NCBI GenBank assembly: GCA_937858235.1
Contig: CALLZZ010000018.1
Coordinates: 1-43,777 of the forward strand
Length of the DNA stretch: 43,777 nucleotides
Source: an uncultured Clostridia bacterium
GTDB taxonomy: Bacteria > Bacillota > Clostridia > Oscillospirales > Oscillospiraceae
Direction: 5' to 3'
A model generated the notes under the pieces. It saw nothing but the letters and a program-made list of their open reading frames with translations. It was not told the origin of the DNA and did no database searches. Below are positions 1-8,392 of the stretch, in pieces (position 1 is the first letter of the stretch; every line of letters begins with the position of its first letter). Both the position numbers and the translations under genes were made by a program.

Positions 1-48
1 TTCCGTGGTAATCTCCTTATAGCACATATTGCTTCTATTATTATCCAT
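1..48 (-). CDS. N-terminal end of an unidentified leftward gene (cut by window edge)
   Basis: Sixteen codons are visible on the minus strand, reading MDNNRSNMCYKEITTE, from an ATG at 48-46. A near-perfect ribosome binding site (GGAGGTGA on the minus strand, about 54-61) sits seven to eight bases upstream, so the start is convincing although the rest lies outside the window. I do not recognise the family from so few residues. The upstream DNA carries four iteron-like motifs at 20-bp spacing, which would fit a replication initiator of a plasmid or integrative element; that is inference from position only. Confidence 0.5.
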   Translation of the reverse strand, partial: MDNNRSNMCYKEITTE

Positions 49-60
49 ACAGAAATCACC

Positions 61-130
61 TCCGCAGAGCTACAGAAACAAGTGCAGAACGATTCATACT
101 CGTGCAGAACGGCTGAAACCCGCGCAGAAC
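61..130. repeat. Iteron-like direct repeats, 20-bp period
   Basis: Four ten-base blocks start at 61, 81, 101 and 121: TCCGCAGAGC, AGTGCAGAAC, CGTGCAGAAC and CGCGCAGAAC. The core is GCAGAAC, the first copy is degenerate, and the period is exactly 20 bp (about two helical turns). They lie just upstream of the leftward gene that starts at 48. Spacing and position resemble iterons bound by replication initiators, or operator sites for that gene's product. Confidence 0.6.
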
Positions 131-179
131 TTTTCCCCTGAAATCTGCACCCTGTATCAAAATTATCAGCCTTTGCCAT

Positions 180-228
180 ATAAGAACGCTAATATTGATA
201 CGAAGAGTGTCAACATTAGCGTTCTTAT
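180..228. repeat. Long inverted repeat (21-base arms)
   Basis: Arms 180-200 and 208-228 pair over 21 positions with one A-C mismatch and one G-U pair, around the loop CGAAGAG. The core arm is AAGAACGCTAAT. The right arm runs into ATTTTG, so a terminator is possible, but the U tract is poor and the arms are unusually long. A protein-binding palindrome or a replication-related hairpin of the element marked by the neighbouring iteron-like repeats is equally possible. Confidence 0.6.
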
Positions 229-241
229 TTTGCACACACCC

Positions 242-285
242 GCCGTCAAAAGGTCTTGATTTCAAGGCTTTTTGACGGCTTTTTT
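242..285 (+). terminator. Rho-independent terminator
   Basis: GCCGTCAAAA at 243-252 pairs with the TTTTTGACGGC side ending at 279, and a run of six T follows immediately (280-285). The geometry fits an intrinsic terminator for plus-strand transcription. No intact plus-strand gene precedes it inside the window. Confidence 0.6.
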
Positions 286-293
286 GCTTTCTG

Positions 294-441
294 CCGTTTG
301 TCGAGTGAGAATGAAAATACCCGTTTGCGAAGTGTACTAGCTGATTTTGCCTTGCACTCGACAAACGGATACTGGTGGGGTGTTCACACAACAAACGGAA
401 AGAAATCGAATTTGAACACTGTGTTCACTCGACAAACGGAA
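294..441. repeat. Cluster of CACTCGACAAACGG repeats in both orientations
   Basis: The 14-mer CACTCGACAAACGG is present at 355-368 and 426-439, and its exact reverse complement at 294-307. A diverged reverse copy lies at 321-334 (CCGTTTGCGAAGTG) and a diverged direct copy at about 387-399. The two right-hand copies share the longer unit GTGTTCAC(A/T)C(A/G)ACAAACGGAA (380-400 and 421-441). The 48-477 interval has no gene; it holds this cluster, the iteron-like repeats, the inverted repeat and the terminator. Confidence 0.65.
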
Positions 442-477
442 GCAATATCGCCAGTTGATCGTTACTGTGAGTAGCGG

Positions 478-768
478 CTAATTCAATTCGTCTTGGACTT
501 CCTCAGTATCCGCGTATTTCAACACATATCCACCTGCGTTCTTCTGGACACCATTTGAGGCATCTCGAATACTCATCGAGTTTATTCCTGTTTCTTTTAC
601 AGCCTCTGTTAACGAATGGAATACCTTTATGACGGTCATATCATCAGATATCTGAATTATTGTACGATCTTTAGGTGTCTTAGGCTTATCTACGGCGGCT
701 TTTTCTGCTTTTATCTGAGATTTCTGATCCTTTGCTAACATTGCATTTTGAGCTTCTTGCCACTTTAC
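478..768 (-). pseudogene. NUMOD1-type DNA-binding remnant
   Basis: The minus-strand frame encodes 87 residues from an ATG at 741. The part around residues 29-80 (VIKVFHSLTEAVKETGI ... GGYVLKYAD) matches the NUMOD1 pattern, in which the query residue shapes 'shared sequence, then S-x-SI-x-x-x-x-NG, then GG-hydrophobic-x-W/L-K-Y'. NUMOD1 is a small DNA-binding module usually attached to homing endonucleases. Upstream of the ATG the same frame still reads plausibly as LFVKWQEAQNA until a TAA, and no nuclease domain is present. I infer the C-terminal end of a disrupted mobile-element gene. It meets the plus-strand capsid fragment head-on. Confidence 0.45.
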
Positions 769-849
769 AAATAATTAAATTGCCTTTATTCTTCTGGGCT
801 TCAAACACACCGGACTTGTTTCCGAAAGTATTCTTTGTGCGTTCTATAG

Positions 850-1080
850 CTTCATACCGTCCTTGGCAAGCTTGTGTATACATCGCTTTATATGCCGGGA
901 ATGGAAGCTGAGAGCAAGCCCATCGCGTTCGGGGATTTCAGCTTCTACTGGCTTATCGAGCGTGGTGGTATTGCATTGAAAGCCCTACATGAGAAATATG
1001 CCGTTAATGGTGTAACAGGCTTTATCGGCACGGAGTTTATCGACGGGCGACTCGTCAAGCGCGAAGGGTCAAAGCGCTGA
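850..1080 (+). pseudogene. C-terminal fragment of an HK97-fold major capsid protein
   Basis: After an in-frame TAG at 847-849 the plus strand reads LHTVLGKLVYTSLYMPG and later IAFGDFSFYWLIERGG, AVNGVTGFIGTEFIDGRLV, ending at a TGA at 1078-1080. This is the recognisable last third of HK97-like capsid proteins ('LLGKPVYTS-x-x-MP', 'GDF-x-x-YW', 'GF-x-x-x-x-x-DG'). Only about 76 residues remain, so it is a relic. It resembles the full capsid protein at 31002-32183 only in these general family positions, so it derives from a different phage. The GTG at 874 is not a real start because homology extends upstream of it. Confidence 0.6.
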
Positions 1081-1174
1081 TGGTAGCCGGAGAGTAAGAA
1101 AAATATAAATAGTATGGTGTAGACGGGGCTTTTCAGCAACTTAATGGGAAGTTCCGTCTATAGCCTCTCCACCT

Positions 1175-1222
1175 TTCCCATCGTTTCTGACTCATAGTCA
1201 GGCATGGGAACTGTCATTTTTT
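1175..1222 (+). terminator. Terminator-like hairpin downstream of the capsid relic
   Basis: TTCCCAT (1175-1181) pairs with ATGGGAA (1204-1210), with a second inner stem TGAC/GTCA (1188-1191 with 1197-1200). ACTGTCA and a run of six T (1217-1222) follow. It probably ended transcription of the vanished phage unit or insulates the germination operon. Confidence 0.45.
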
Positions 1223-1266
1223 CAGGAATTTGGCGCTGCGGAGTTAACGGGATAGCCTAAAATGAT

Positions 1267-1287
1267 AAAAAGGATTGGCGCCTTTTT
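1267..1287 (+). terminator. Small hairpin with T run before the ger operon
   Basis: AAAAAGG (1267-1273) and CCTTTTT (1281-1287) pair perfectly around a seven-base loop. It resembles a weak intrinsic terminator or leader hairpin about 60 bases upstream of the first germination gene. I saw no convincing sigma-G -35/-10 pair here, so the operon promoter is not assigned. Confidence 0.3.
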
Positions 1288-1345
1288 CAGTATGATAATG
1301 ACGATCCAGGGTAAAATAAACCAAAAGTGCAAAGGTTGTGAGTAG

Positions 1346-3139
1346 ATGAATCTTCTTTTCGCTGTTAAAAATATTATCATATATAAAGAACCAAAAAATA
1401 ACCAAAGGTTTGAATTGCTTGAAGACGAAAAAGAGGATATGGAGATAAGCAAGCCTGCTGAAACACCGGAGGCAACCGATTCTAACTGTAATAGCGATGA
1501 GAAAGATAGCGCCGGGTCTCCTCCTAAACAGTTTAAGAAGCTAATTAGAGGACTAATAAAAACTGGAGAACCGAAGGATCGTTCAAAAGTAACAACCGAC
1601 GTGAAATCGGACCAAAATAAAGATGATGTCAATCATATATGCAAAGAATTAAAGAATAACATGCAAAAGGTTAAGCAGGAATTTCATGTCCCCACCAATC
1701 AGGATATTGTCATCAGAGAATTTAAAATCATGCAGAAAATTAATGCTTTTATCGTTTATGTTGATGGTATGGTCGATAAGAACACCATAAACGATTATAT
1801 TCTGCGTCAATTGATGGCAGAGCAAAAAAACAACAAAAACACGAAAATAAGTGTTGATTATATCACAGATAATCTTCTTGCAATTAATCAGGTTATTAGG
1901 CAGACAGATTATGAGGAAATTATCAAGCAGATACTAAACGGCCTTACCGCACTTTTTGTTGAAGGTAATCAAGAATGTGTTCTCATCGAAAGCCGCGGAT
2001 ATGAAAAAAGAAGTGTTTCCACGCCGTTAGATGAATCGGTAATCAAGGGGCCCCAAGAGGCATTTACTGAGAATCTGCGCACCAATTTGACATTAGTGCG
2101 TAAAATCATTAAAAATAAAGACCTTGTTACCGAGATGATGCCTATTGGAAAGGCAGAAAATACAACCTGCGCGATTATGCATATTAAGGGTATCACCAAT
2201 CCCAAAATTGTGCAGGAAGTAAAGAGAAGGATCAGCAGCATTGATATTGATTTTATAGCGGGGGATGGTGGATTAGACCAGTTGATTGAGGATCACCCCT
2301 TTTCTCTGTTTCCTCAAATATTAAGCACCGAGCGACCCGATAAAACGGCATCCTTTTTAATAGATGGAAAGGTCGCCATTATCTGTGATGGCTCACCATA
2401 TGCAAGTATAGCCCCGATAACATTTTTTCGTTTTTTCCACACCTCTGAGGATACAACCCTTCGTTGGCAATTTGGTACATTTTTGAGGCTTATTAGAATG
2501 GTTGCCGCCTTTTTGGCAACATTTTTACCCGGGCTTTTTATTGCCCTTACTTTATATCATCAGGAGATGATTCCCACCGAACTTCTATTTTCACTTTCGA
2601 AGGCAAGAGAAAATATCCCCATCCCTACAATATTGGAACTTCTGGTCATGGAGTTATTCTTCGAGCTTATGCGGGAAGCAGGTGTACGGTTACCTGGGGC
2701 TATTGGCCAAACCTTAGGCATTATCGGCGCTATTATCCTGGGTTCGGCGGCTGTTGCCGCAGGTATTGTGAGCCCTATATTAATTATGGTTGTCTCAATT
2801 ACCGGATTGTGCAGCTTTGCAATTCCTAATTATAGCATAGCATTTGGGGTCAGGATAATGAGGTTTATATTTATTTTCTTTGGTGCGATTGCAGGCTTTT
2901 ACGGTATTGCGGCGGGTATTATCATTTTTGGCGGCCTTGCCTGCTCCATGAAATCCTTTGGTGTGCCATACTTCAGTCCTGTTGCACCTAAAACGAAAGC
3001 AAATCATGATATTGGTATCATGGCACCTCCTTGGACGCTCAAAGAAAGACCGGACTTTCTTAATACAAACAACAGAAAAAGAACGAGCGGCACAGTGCGG
3101 GGTTGGATACAGCAAGCTAACAGAGGTAACGGCAAATGA
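1346..3139 (+). CDS. gerKA: Spore germinant receptor subunit A (GerA/GerKA family)
   Basis: This is the A subunit of a Ger-type germinant receptor, an inner spore membrane complex that senses small-molecule germinants. The 597-residue product has a hydrophilic N-terminal half followed by a membrane domain. The family signature around HPFSLFPQILSTERPDKT (about residues 317-334) and the DGSPYASIAPITFF stretch precede roughly five hydrophobic helices (about 375-555). The first 90 residues are charged and low in complexity. The ATG at 1346 lacks a strong ribosome site; an internal ATG at 1439 is possible. The next gene starts inside its stop codon (ATGA overlap), indicating translational coupling. 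The gerK symbol follows the common clostridial name; the germinant cannot be read from sequence. Confidence 0.88.
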   Translation: MNLLFAVKNIIIYKEPKNNQRFELLEDEKEDMEISKPAETPEATDSNCNSDEKDSAGSPPKQFKKLIRGLIKTGEPKDRSKVTTDVKSDQNKDDVNHICKELKNNMQKVKQEFHVPTNQDIVIREFKIMQKINAFIVYVDGMVDKNTINDYILRQLMAEQKNNKNTKISVDYITDNLLAINQVIRQTDYEEIIKQILNGLTALFVEGNQECVLIESRGYEKRSVSTPLDESVIKGPQEAFTENLRTNLTLVRKIIKNKDLVTEMMPIGKAENTTCAIMHIKGITNPKIVQEVKRRISSIDIDFIAGDGGLDQLIEDHPFSLFPQILSTERPDKTASFLIDGKVAIICDGSPYASIAPITFFRFFHTSEDTTLRWQFGTFLRLIRMVAAFLATFLPGLFIALTLYHQEMIPTELLFSLSKARENIPIPTILELLVMELFFELMREAGVRLPGAIGQTLGIIGAIILGSAAVAAGIVSPILIMVVSITGLCSFAIPNYSIAFGVRIMRFIFIFFGAIAGFYGIAAGIIIFGGLACSMKSFGVPYFSPVAPKTKANHDIGIMAPPWTLKERPDFLNTNNRKRTSGTVRGWIQQANRGNGK

Positions 3140-4233
3140 TTAAAGAGGGGAAATTCGGTGCTCAGGAAGCCGTATGCCTTATCACGGTAACAATAACTTC
3201 TAAAGTTTTTTTCTCAAGCCCGGCAATAATTGCAGGGCTTATAGGCAACACAGGTTGGTATACTACTTTAATTTCAGCTGCAGTTGCTCTTGTAGGTTTC
3301 TGCTTTATTTATTTACTATTGAAGCGTTTCCCGGGCAAAGACATCGTGGAAATATTTGATATAGCCTTAGGACGAGTTGTTGGATTTATCTTTTCGGGTA
3401 TATTAGGAATATACATGCTTTTTATTTCTGTTACCAGAGTAAATGAATTATCGGAATTTCTTAAGGTTTACGTTATTCCTCTAAGTCCCAACTGGCTCAT
3501 TATCGGTATTTTTATTGCCTGCATTTTTACTCTTTCTTTGTTGGGCTTAGAGAGTATTGCAAGGCTTTCAAAGCTTTTAATATATGCCTTGTTAGCCGGT
3601 TTTTTAGTCGTACTGCTTCTGGGTATACAGAATTATAATATTAATAACTTGTTCCCCATCTTTGGATATGGATTAGATAAAATTGCTTTTCAAGGTATTG
3701 TAAGAAGTTCTGTTTACGGTGAAGTGATTATACTCGCGATATTTGCTAAATCCTTTCAGGGTGTTAAGTTTATAAAAAAAGAGGGCATAACCGGTATTTT
3801 GCTGTCTGCTGCGATTATTTCTGTATCGGTTCTTTCTTATTCATTGACTTTTCCGTATTACGTAGTCCAAGAAATAACCGCGCCTATGTATGCGATGTCA
3901 ACACTTATTGATTATGGAAGGTTTGTGCAGAGAGTTGAGCCATTATTTTTGTATGTATGGATTATCGGTAGTTTTATATCGGCAACCTTGGTTTTCTATT
4001 CATTCATATGGATATTCTGTAAAACATTTAGAATACAGGACAAAAAGCCAATCATAATCGGCAGTTGTACTATCCTTTATGCAACCGCTTTAATGCACAA
4101 GGATATCATATCCATAATTTTGGGGTACGTTGTGCTGATAAGAAATTTTGGTTCATTGCCGCTATTTGTATTGCCCTTGATAGCCTTGATTGCAGCATTG
4201 ATCAGGAAAAAAGGAGGCAATTTGAATGCGTAA
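3136..4233 (+). CDS. gerKB: Spore germinant receptor subunit B (GerKB, amino-acid permease-like)
   Basis: The 365-residue integral membrane protein has about ten hydrophobic segments and belongs to the GerB/APC-superfamily permease fold that contributes the germinant-binding site of the receptor. The N-terminus has the usual short polar leader (MIKEGKFGAQEAVCLITV) before helix 1, and Pro-containing loops such as VIPLSPNWLIIG lie between helices. Its ATG overlaps the gerKA stop by four bases and its end overlaps gerKC by eight bases, so A, B and C are expected to be made in coupled amounts. Length is normal for the family. Confidence 0.87.
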   Translation: MIKEGKFGAQEAVCLITVTITSKVFFSSPAIIAGLIGNTGWYTTLISAAVALVGFCFIYLLLKRFPGKDIVEIFDIALGRVVGFIFSGILGIYMLFISVTRVNELSEFLKVYVIPLSPNWLIIGIFIACIFTLSLLGLESIARLSKLLIYALLAGFLVVLLLGIQNYNINNLFPIFGYGLDKIAFQGIVRSSVYGEVIILAIFAKSFQGVKFIKKEGITGILLSAAIISVSVLSYSLTFPYYVVQEITAPMYAMSTLIDYGRFVQRVEPLFLYVWIIGSFISATLVFYSFIWIFCKTFRIQDKKPIIIGSCTILYATALMHKDIISIILGYVVLIRNFGSLPLFVLPLIALIAALIRKKGGNLNA

Positions 4234-5524
4234 AGTAATCATCATATTGATTTTAGGCACTTTTCTGCTAAGTTTAACAGCTTGCTATGATGCTCACGAA
4301 ATGGACGATATGCTGTATGTTGTTTCCATAGGAGTAGATAAGGGGATATCCGACAAATGGCGATTAACGATACAGTTTCCCACCATGAAAGAAGGCGGAG
4401 GACAGACACAATCCGGCAGTGGCGGCGGCGGGCAGTCACAATCCGGTAGCGGCGGAGATGAGCAGAGCGGACACAGTTATGCTTCTATTGACGCGCCTTC
4501 GTTTTTTACAGGCATCGACATGTTAAATGCCTCCTTGCCAAGAAAGCTTAATTTCTCACATGCGCAGATCATTGTGTTTTCTGAAGAGTTGGCTAAAGAA
4601 GGGCTGATCGGGGAATATATAGCGCCCTTAAGCAGATTCCGTGAGATACGCAGAAGCGCCCATGTATTTGTTGTGAAGGGGAACGCAATAGATTTTATAA
4701 AGGAGAATAAGCCTGTGATTGGGACGACTATATCAAAAAGTTTTCAAGTGCTTGCACATACAAGTGAAAATATCGGTTATTTCCCAAACATTACACTTGA
4801 GAACTTCTATGAAGCTCTCAAGTCCCCCTGCGGTCAGGCCATTGCAGCTATGGCCTCGGTAAATGATTCAAAAAGTTTTGCTGAGAACGGTGAACCTTGG
4901 GGGACAAAATTTAAAACAGGAGGAGACTATTTTGCAGGCCAGCTTCCGCGAACCGGCCAAAATAAAATTGAGGTATGGGGTACTGCATTATTTAACGGCG
5001 ATAAGATGGTGGGTGAACTGAACGGGGATGAGACCCGGTTTTTGCTCATGATACGAGGCGAGTTCAAGCAAGGCTCCTTTACAATGCAAGACCCCCAAAA
5101 ACCCGAACTGATTATACCTTTGGATGTTAGAGTCTCTAAAAAGCCCCAAATTGATATAGATATTAAAGATAAAAAGCCTGTTATTCGGCTCAAGGTTCAA
5201 CTGGATGCGGATTTACTTGCCGTACAGAGCATGATAAATTACGAACAACCAGAACTTCAGTCACTATTGGAAGAGACCTTTAAGAAAAGCGTAGAAGAAG
5301 GAATCACAATGCTTATAAAAAAATGCCAGGGTTTAAATACTGATGTTTTTCATTTTGGTGACTATGCCGCGAAAAACTTTTTAACCATTGATGCATTTGA
5401 AAGCTATGATTGGAACAGACATTTTAAAGAAGCTGAAGTGATTGTCGATGTCAACTTTGCTATCCGTAGGACTGGAACGCAAATAAAAAGCTACCCTATA
5501 AAAGATCCGATAGGAGTGAATTAG
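4226..5524 (+). CDS. gerKC: Spore germinant receptor subunit C, lipoprotein (GerKC)
   Basis: The 432-residue lipoprotein subunit of the receptor has a type II signal peptide with lipobox LTAC; the lipidated Cys is residue 20. GerAC-type features follow: YDAHEMDDMLYVVSIGVDK at the mature N-terminus and a conserved C-terminal domain. Residues about 57-83 form a Gly/Ser/Gln linker (repeats of QSGSGGGG) inserted after the first strands, a low-complexity insert seen in some clostridial GerKC proteins. The start is supported by GGAGG about nine bases upstream, inside the gerKB coding end. It would be tethered to the outer face of the inner spore membrane. Confidence 0.87.
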   Translation: MRKVIIILILGTFLLSLTACYDAHEMDDMLYVVSIGVDKGISDKWRLTIQFPTMKEGGGQTQSGSGGGGQSQSGSGGDEQSGHSYASIDAPSFFTGIDMLNASLPRKLNFSHAQIIVFSEELAKEGLIGEYIAPLSRFREIRRSAHVFVVKGNAIDFIKENKPVIGTTISKSFQVLAHTSENIGYFPNITLENFYEALKSPCGQAIAAMASVNDSKSFAENGEPWGTKFKTGGDYFAGQLPRTGQNKIEVWGTALFNGDKMVGELNGDETRFLLMIRGEFKQGSFTMQDPQKPELIIPLDVRVSKKPQIDIDIKDKKPVIRLKVQLDADLLAVQSMINYEQPELQSLLEETFKKSVEEGITMLIKKCQGLNTDVFHFGDYAAKNFLTIDAFESYDWNRHFKEAEVIVDVNFAIRRTGTQIKSYPIKDPIGVN

Positions 5525-5698
5525 ATGAAGTATATTATAGTTGTGCTTCTGTTTGCCGAATTGATTTATCTGTTAAGTTTCGCTAAATATAACTGGGTAA
5601 AAAAGAATCGGCTTGCGGCAATAGGTTCGGCAATTATTGGCCTTGCGGCTTTTGCGCTTCCACTTTTTTTGATTTTCTTTGGGCAATATGAGTTATAG
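5525..5698 (+). CDS. Small two-helix membrane protein at the end of the ger operon
   Basis: The ATG follows the gerKC stop directly (5522-5524). The product is 57 residues with two predicted membrane helices (about 3-20 and 33-54) joined by a short basic loop (KYNWVKKNR). Some Bacillus germination operons carry small two-helix 'D' proteins that modulate receptor function, and this gene fits that pattern in size, topology and place. The function is inferred from these features; sequence similarity cannot be tested here. Confidence 0.65.
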   Translation: MKYIIVVLLFAELIYLLSFAKYNWVKKNRLAAIGSAIIGLAAFALPLFLIFFGQYEL

Positions 5699-5703
5699 CT
5701 TAG

Positions 5704-5985
5704 TTATGCAAATCTTTGATTTGACGGTGTTGTATATGGTCTTGTGATAAGACACTCGGAAAATGTCCTGTTTGATAAGCGGGTCCAGAAGGTCTTTGCA
5801 ACTGAGTCATCGATATACACGATTTGACCTTTTCTTTTTTGTGTTAGCGCTGCGCTCGACGGAGAAAGATAGTCTGCAAGTTCCTGACGGTTGAACGGAA
5901 TGCAAAAGCGGCTGCGCCCCGTCCTCTTGGCTTCAGCCGAGAGATATCTCCCATCATTCCAGAGAAAACGCGAAAATCCATTACA
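5704..5985 (-). pseudogene. Crp/Fnr-family regulator, helix-turn-helix fragment
   Basis: A minus-strand frame open between a TGA at 5988-5986 and a TAA at 5706-5704 has no start codon. It contains RYLSAEAKRTG and RFCIPFNRQELADYL, which match the start of the winged-helix DNA-binding domain of Crp/Fnr regulators (general form Y-L-x-x-x-A...IPF-x-R-Q-E-L-A-D-Y-L). The match decays just where the recognition helix should follow, and the cNMP-binding domain is absent. It is a relic. The 5699-6067 interval contains nothing else except an AT-rich hairpin near its right end. Confidence 0.5.
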
Positions 5986-6029
5986 TCAAAATATCGAGAG
6001 ACATTTTAGCGGTTTCCTCCCCAATATGT

Positions 6030-6056
6030 AAATTTATAAAAAATAGCCATAAATTT
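6030..6056 (-). terminator. AT-rich hairpin after the leftward operon
   Basis: AAATTTAT (6030-6037) and ATAAATTT (6049-6056) are perfect inverted arms. On the minus strand the left arm lies a few bases beyond the stop codon of the last operon gene, and the loop carries a T run. It is weak for a terminator because the stem is almost entirely A/T. Confidence 0.3.
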
Positions 6057-6067
6057 TATCCTCTCTT

Positions 6068-8362
6068 TTATGTACAGCATCGCTCCTCATCCATCATTTT
6101 CCTGTAATGCTGATCTTGACCGAGGCATTCAAAGAGCAGCTTGAATACATCTTTGCACTGTTGCGCATCACCGGCGATTTCCACGAAGTGCATTCCGTCA
6201 TTATAACCGAGGGACTGGGTGCTCAAATACGCAAGCATGGAATCGGCGAGGTGATATCTTGATCGGTCGGCCTTTTCATCCTCGGGGTTGTCCACCAAGC
6301 GGGGGAGGTTTTCCTTGAGGACGGTATCACGAAGCTCGTTACCATCGTACCCGCAAAGCTGGATGCAGTAATATTCCAATATTCTGCGGATAACGCTCAA
6401 GGTTGGTATTACAGTTGAAACTTCTCTGAACTCGCTCCACAGTGCCGCATATGAGTTTTGAACGGGCGTGTAATTCTCTCTTTCGGCGGTTTCGTTTTGC
6501 GCCGGGCGGGTGCATTCAATTACCGCAGAAATGTTATTTGTTTTGCTTATCAGGAAGAATGACACCGAATCATAATATCTGACCTGATTGTAGCTTATTT
6601 CTTTGAAAAAATAGGTGTTATGAGTTAGGACGAAAATCTGCCGAATAAACTCTCCGCCAACGCTTCCGTCTTCGGGATGTATGTAGTGGCGGCAAACTTG
6701 AATCATATCCCGCACCAAGGCGCTTATGATAAACAGCGAACCGCTGTCCATGCTTGATACCGGGTCATCGATGACTACGATTCTGTCTTTTCTTACGCCG
6801 CTGTCATCAAGGCTGCCGCGAACCAGATGGTAGAAATACAGGAACGCAATGAAGTTCAGTTCGCCCTCGCTCAGGTTTTCGGCAATGTCACCGTTCTGCC
6901 GACGCACCTCATAAACATTCGGATGACCATCCTTTTCGTGCAGCGTGAAGCCCTGAAAACCCGCATCGCGCAGGGTGTTGTTGACGCCCTTAATTGTCGG
7001 CTGGGTACTGACGGTATGACGGCTCAGTTCGGTTATATCATCTGCCAACTTATCTGAGGCATCTTTTGCCGTTGTGATTTCACCCTCAAACCGTGTGATT
7101 TCCCCGGAGAGAGCGACATTCCTTGCGTTGTAATCCGAAACCTCGCTGGCAAGCGTGAATGCAATTAGTTCCCATACCTCATCGGTGCAAGCCTTCTGCT
7201 TAGTCGGTCTGTCCGCGATGATGGCATTGTTGGCTTCAATCAGATTATTAAATTCTGCAATGAGCACATTGATTTCGTTACGGATAGTTTGGATGCCGTC
7301 AAGCGTAACCACGGAGGACGGCTCCTTTATTTTTTCGGAGATTTTCTTTATATTTCCTTCGACTATCCGCTTAAGCAACTCAACTTTCGTTTTGTATGCT
7401 TCCGTGTCTATCTTGGAATACAAGTCCATTTGAAGATTATTGTCTAAAACGGCAATGTTGGCGTTCATCTCTTCCGTGTAAACGGAGAGAAGCTGATTCA
7501 GTGAGGCTAAATCGGCCTGATATTGCTCGTCAAAGCACGATGCAATTTTTTCTTCAATGTCCGAAGGTAGCGGCTGCTGGCAATACGGGCATTTTCCATC
7601 CGGCGTATTCGGATAATGCTCATGACCTTGAGTGACCCACGATGCGGCATTCATTGCCTTAACGAATCTGGCAAATTCCGTATCGCTGCTGCTTGTGATG
7701 GGCTGTCCCAAGAGAGCAAAAGCATTGGAAAACTCGGCCAGTTTGCTTGGTTCGCCAATCAATCTGAATTTCGGATAAGAACGGCCGCCATCACTGTTCG
7801 CCGTGCTGTACAAATCTTCCAAGGCATTTATACTGTGTTCGACAGGAGTGATTTTTCTGACATTGAGAGCAAACTGTTGGCTCTTGCCAAAGCCAGACAT
7901 CGCCTTGGGGAAAAGTTTACGGATGGTTTCGGTACGCTTCCAGCACTTGTCCTTAAAGTCCTCCCAAAGCTGAGCAGCTTCATCGGACTTTCCCTTTTTC
8001 TTCTTTTGCAGTTCCTTTAGTTCGGAGTCTTGGACTTTTTTCTGACCCGTCATTTCACCGACTTTTGCTTGAATCTCTGCATTTACCTTTCCGATGGTGT
8101 ATACACCGGGAACATTTCCAAAGCCAGAAAAATTCTGCGTGATGAATTTCTTATCGAAGACCATAATTGAATAGTCATCTTCCGAATACCCTTGCTCCCA
8201 CGACAGTCCTTCATTTTTCTTGATAGCCTCGGCAATGGTGGATTTTCCCGTTCCGTTGTTGCCGTAAAAGAAATTCACCAGCGTAGGCTTGATTTCAATA
8301 TCGCTAAAGGTAGCGGTATTGACCCTGATTTTTTGTATTCCATATCGTATTTTTTCTTTCAA
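6068..8362 (-). CDS. RloC/PrrC-like AAA ATPase with zinc hook (candidate anticodon nuclease)
   Basis: The 764-residue ABC/SMC-type ATPase (AAA_13-like) has Walker A GNNGTGKS (34-41), coiled-coil arms with a zinc-hook CPYC (258-261), the signature loop ENLSEGE (495-501), Walker B IVVIDDP (528-534) and the switch His of LTHN (581). RloC is the anticodon-nuclease family that combines such an ATPase with a zinc hook. Its nuclease triad is Arg-x3-Glu plus a later His; here R659-RIL-E663 fits and H704 or H725 could supply the His, with longer spacing than in PrrC. The start is TTG at 8362 with GGAGG seven bases upstream. It is the last gene of a leftward operon and is probably a phage-defence toxin. 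A related DNA-repair-type ATPase without nuclease activity remains possible. Confidence 0.65.
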   Translation of the reverse strand: MKEKIRYGIQKIRVNTATFSDIEIKPTLVNFFYGNNGTGKSTIAEAIKKNEGLSWEQGYSEDDYSIMVFDKKFITQNFSGFGNVPGVYTIGKVNAEIQAKVGEMTGQKKVQDSELKELQKKKKGKSDEAAQLWEDFKDKCWKRTETIRKLFPKAMSGFGKSQQFALNVRKITPVEHSINALEDLYSTANSDGGRSYPKFRLIGEPSKLAEFSNAFALLGQPITSSSDTEFARFVKAMNAASWVTQGHEHYPNTPDGKCPYCQQPLPSDIEEKIASCFDEQYQADLASLNQLLSVYTEEMNANIAVLDNNLQMDLYSKIDTEAYKTKVELLKRIVEGNIKKISEKIKEPSSVVTLDGIQTIRNEINVLIAEFNNLIEANNAIIADRPTKQKACTDEVWELIAFTLASEVSDYNARNVALSGEITRFEGEITTAKDASDKLADDITELSRHTVSTQPTIKGVNNTLRDAGFQGFTLHEKDGHPNVYEVRRQNGDIAENLSEGELNFIAFLYFYHLVRGSLDDSGVRKDRIVVIDDPVSSMDSGSLFIISALVRDMIQVCRHYIHPEDGSVGGEFIRQIFVLTHNTYFFKEISYNQVRYYDSVSFFLISKTNNISAVIECTRPAQNETAERENYTPVQNSYAALWSEFREVSTVIPTLSVIRRILEYYCIQLCGYDGNELRDTVLKENLPRLVDNPEDEKADRSRYHLADSMLAYLSTQSLGYNDGMHFVEIAGDAQQCKDVFKLLFECLGQDQHYRKMMDEERCCT

Positions 8363-8392
8363 ACCGCTACCTCCATTATAGACTGCATTCAG

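Noticed and set aside
6827..8020. Several plus-strand frames of 76-134 codons opposite the RloC-like gene
   Set aside because: They are antisense shadows: no ribosome sites, unnatural composition, and the minus strand encodes all ATPase motifs.
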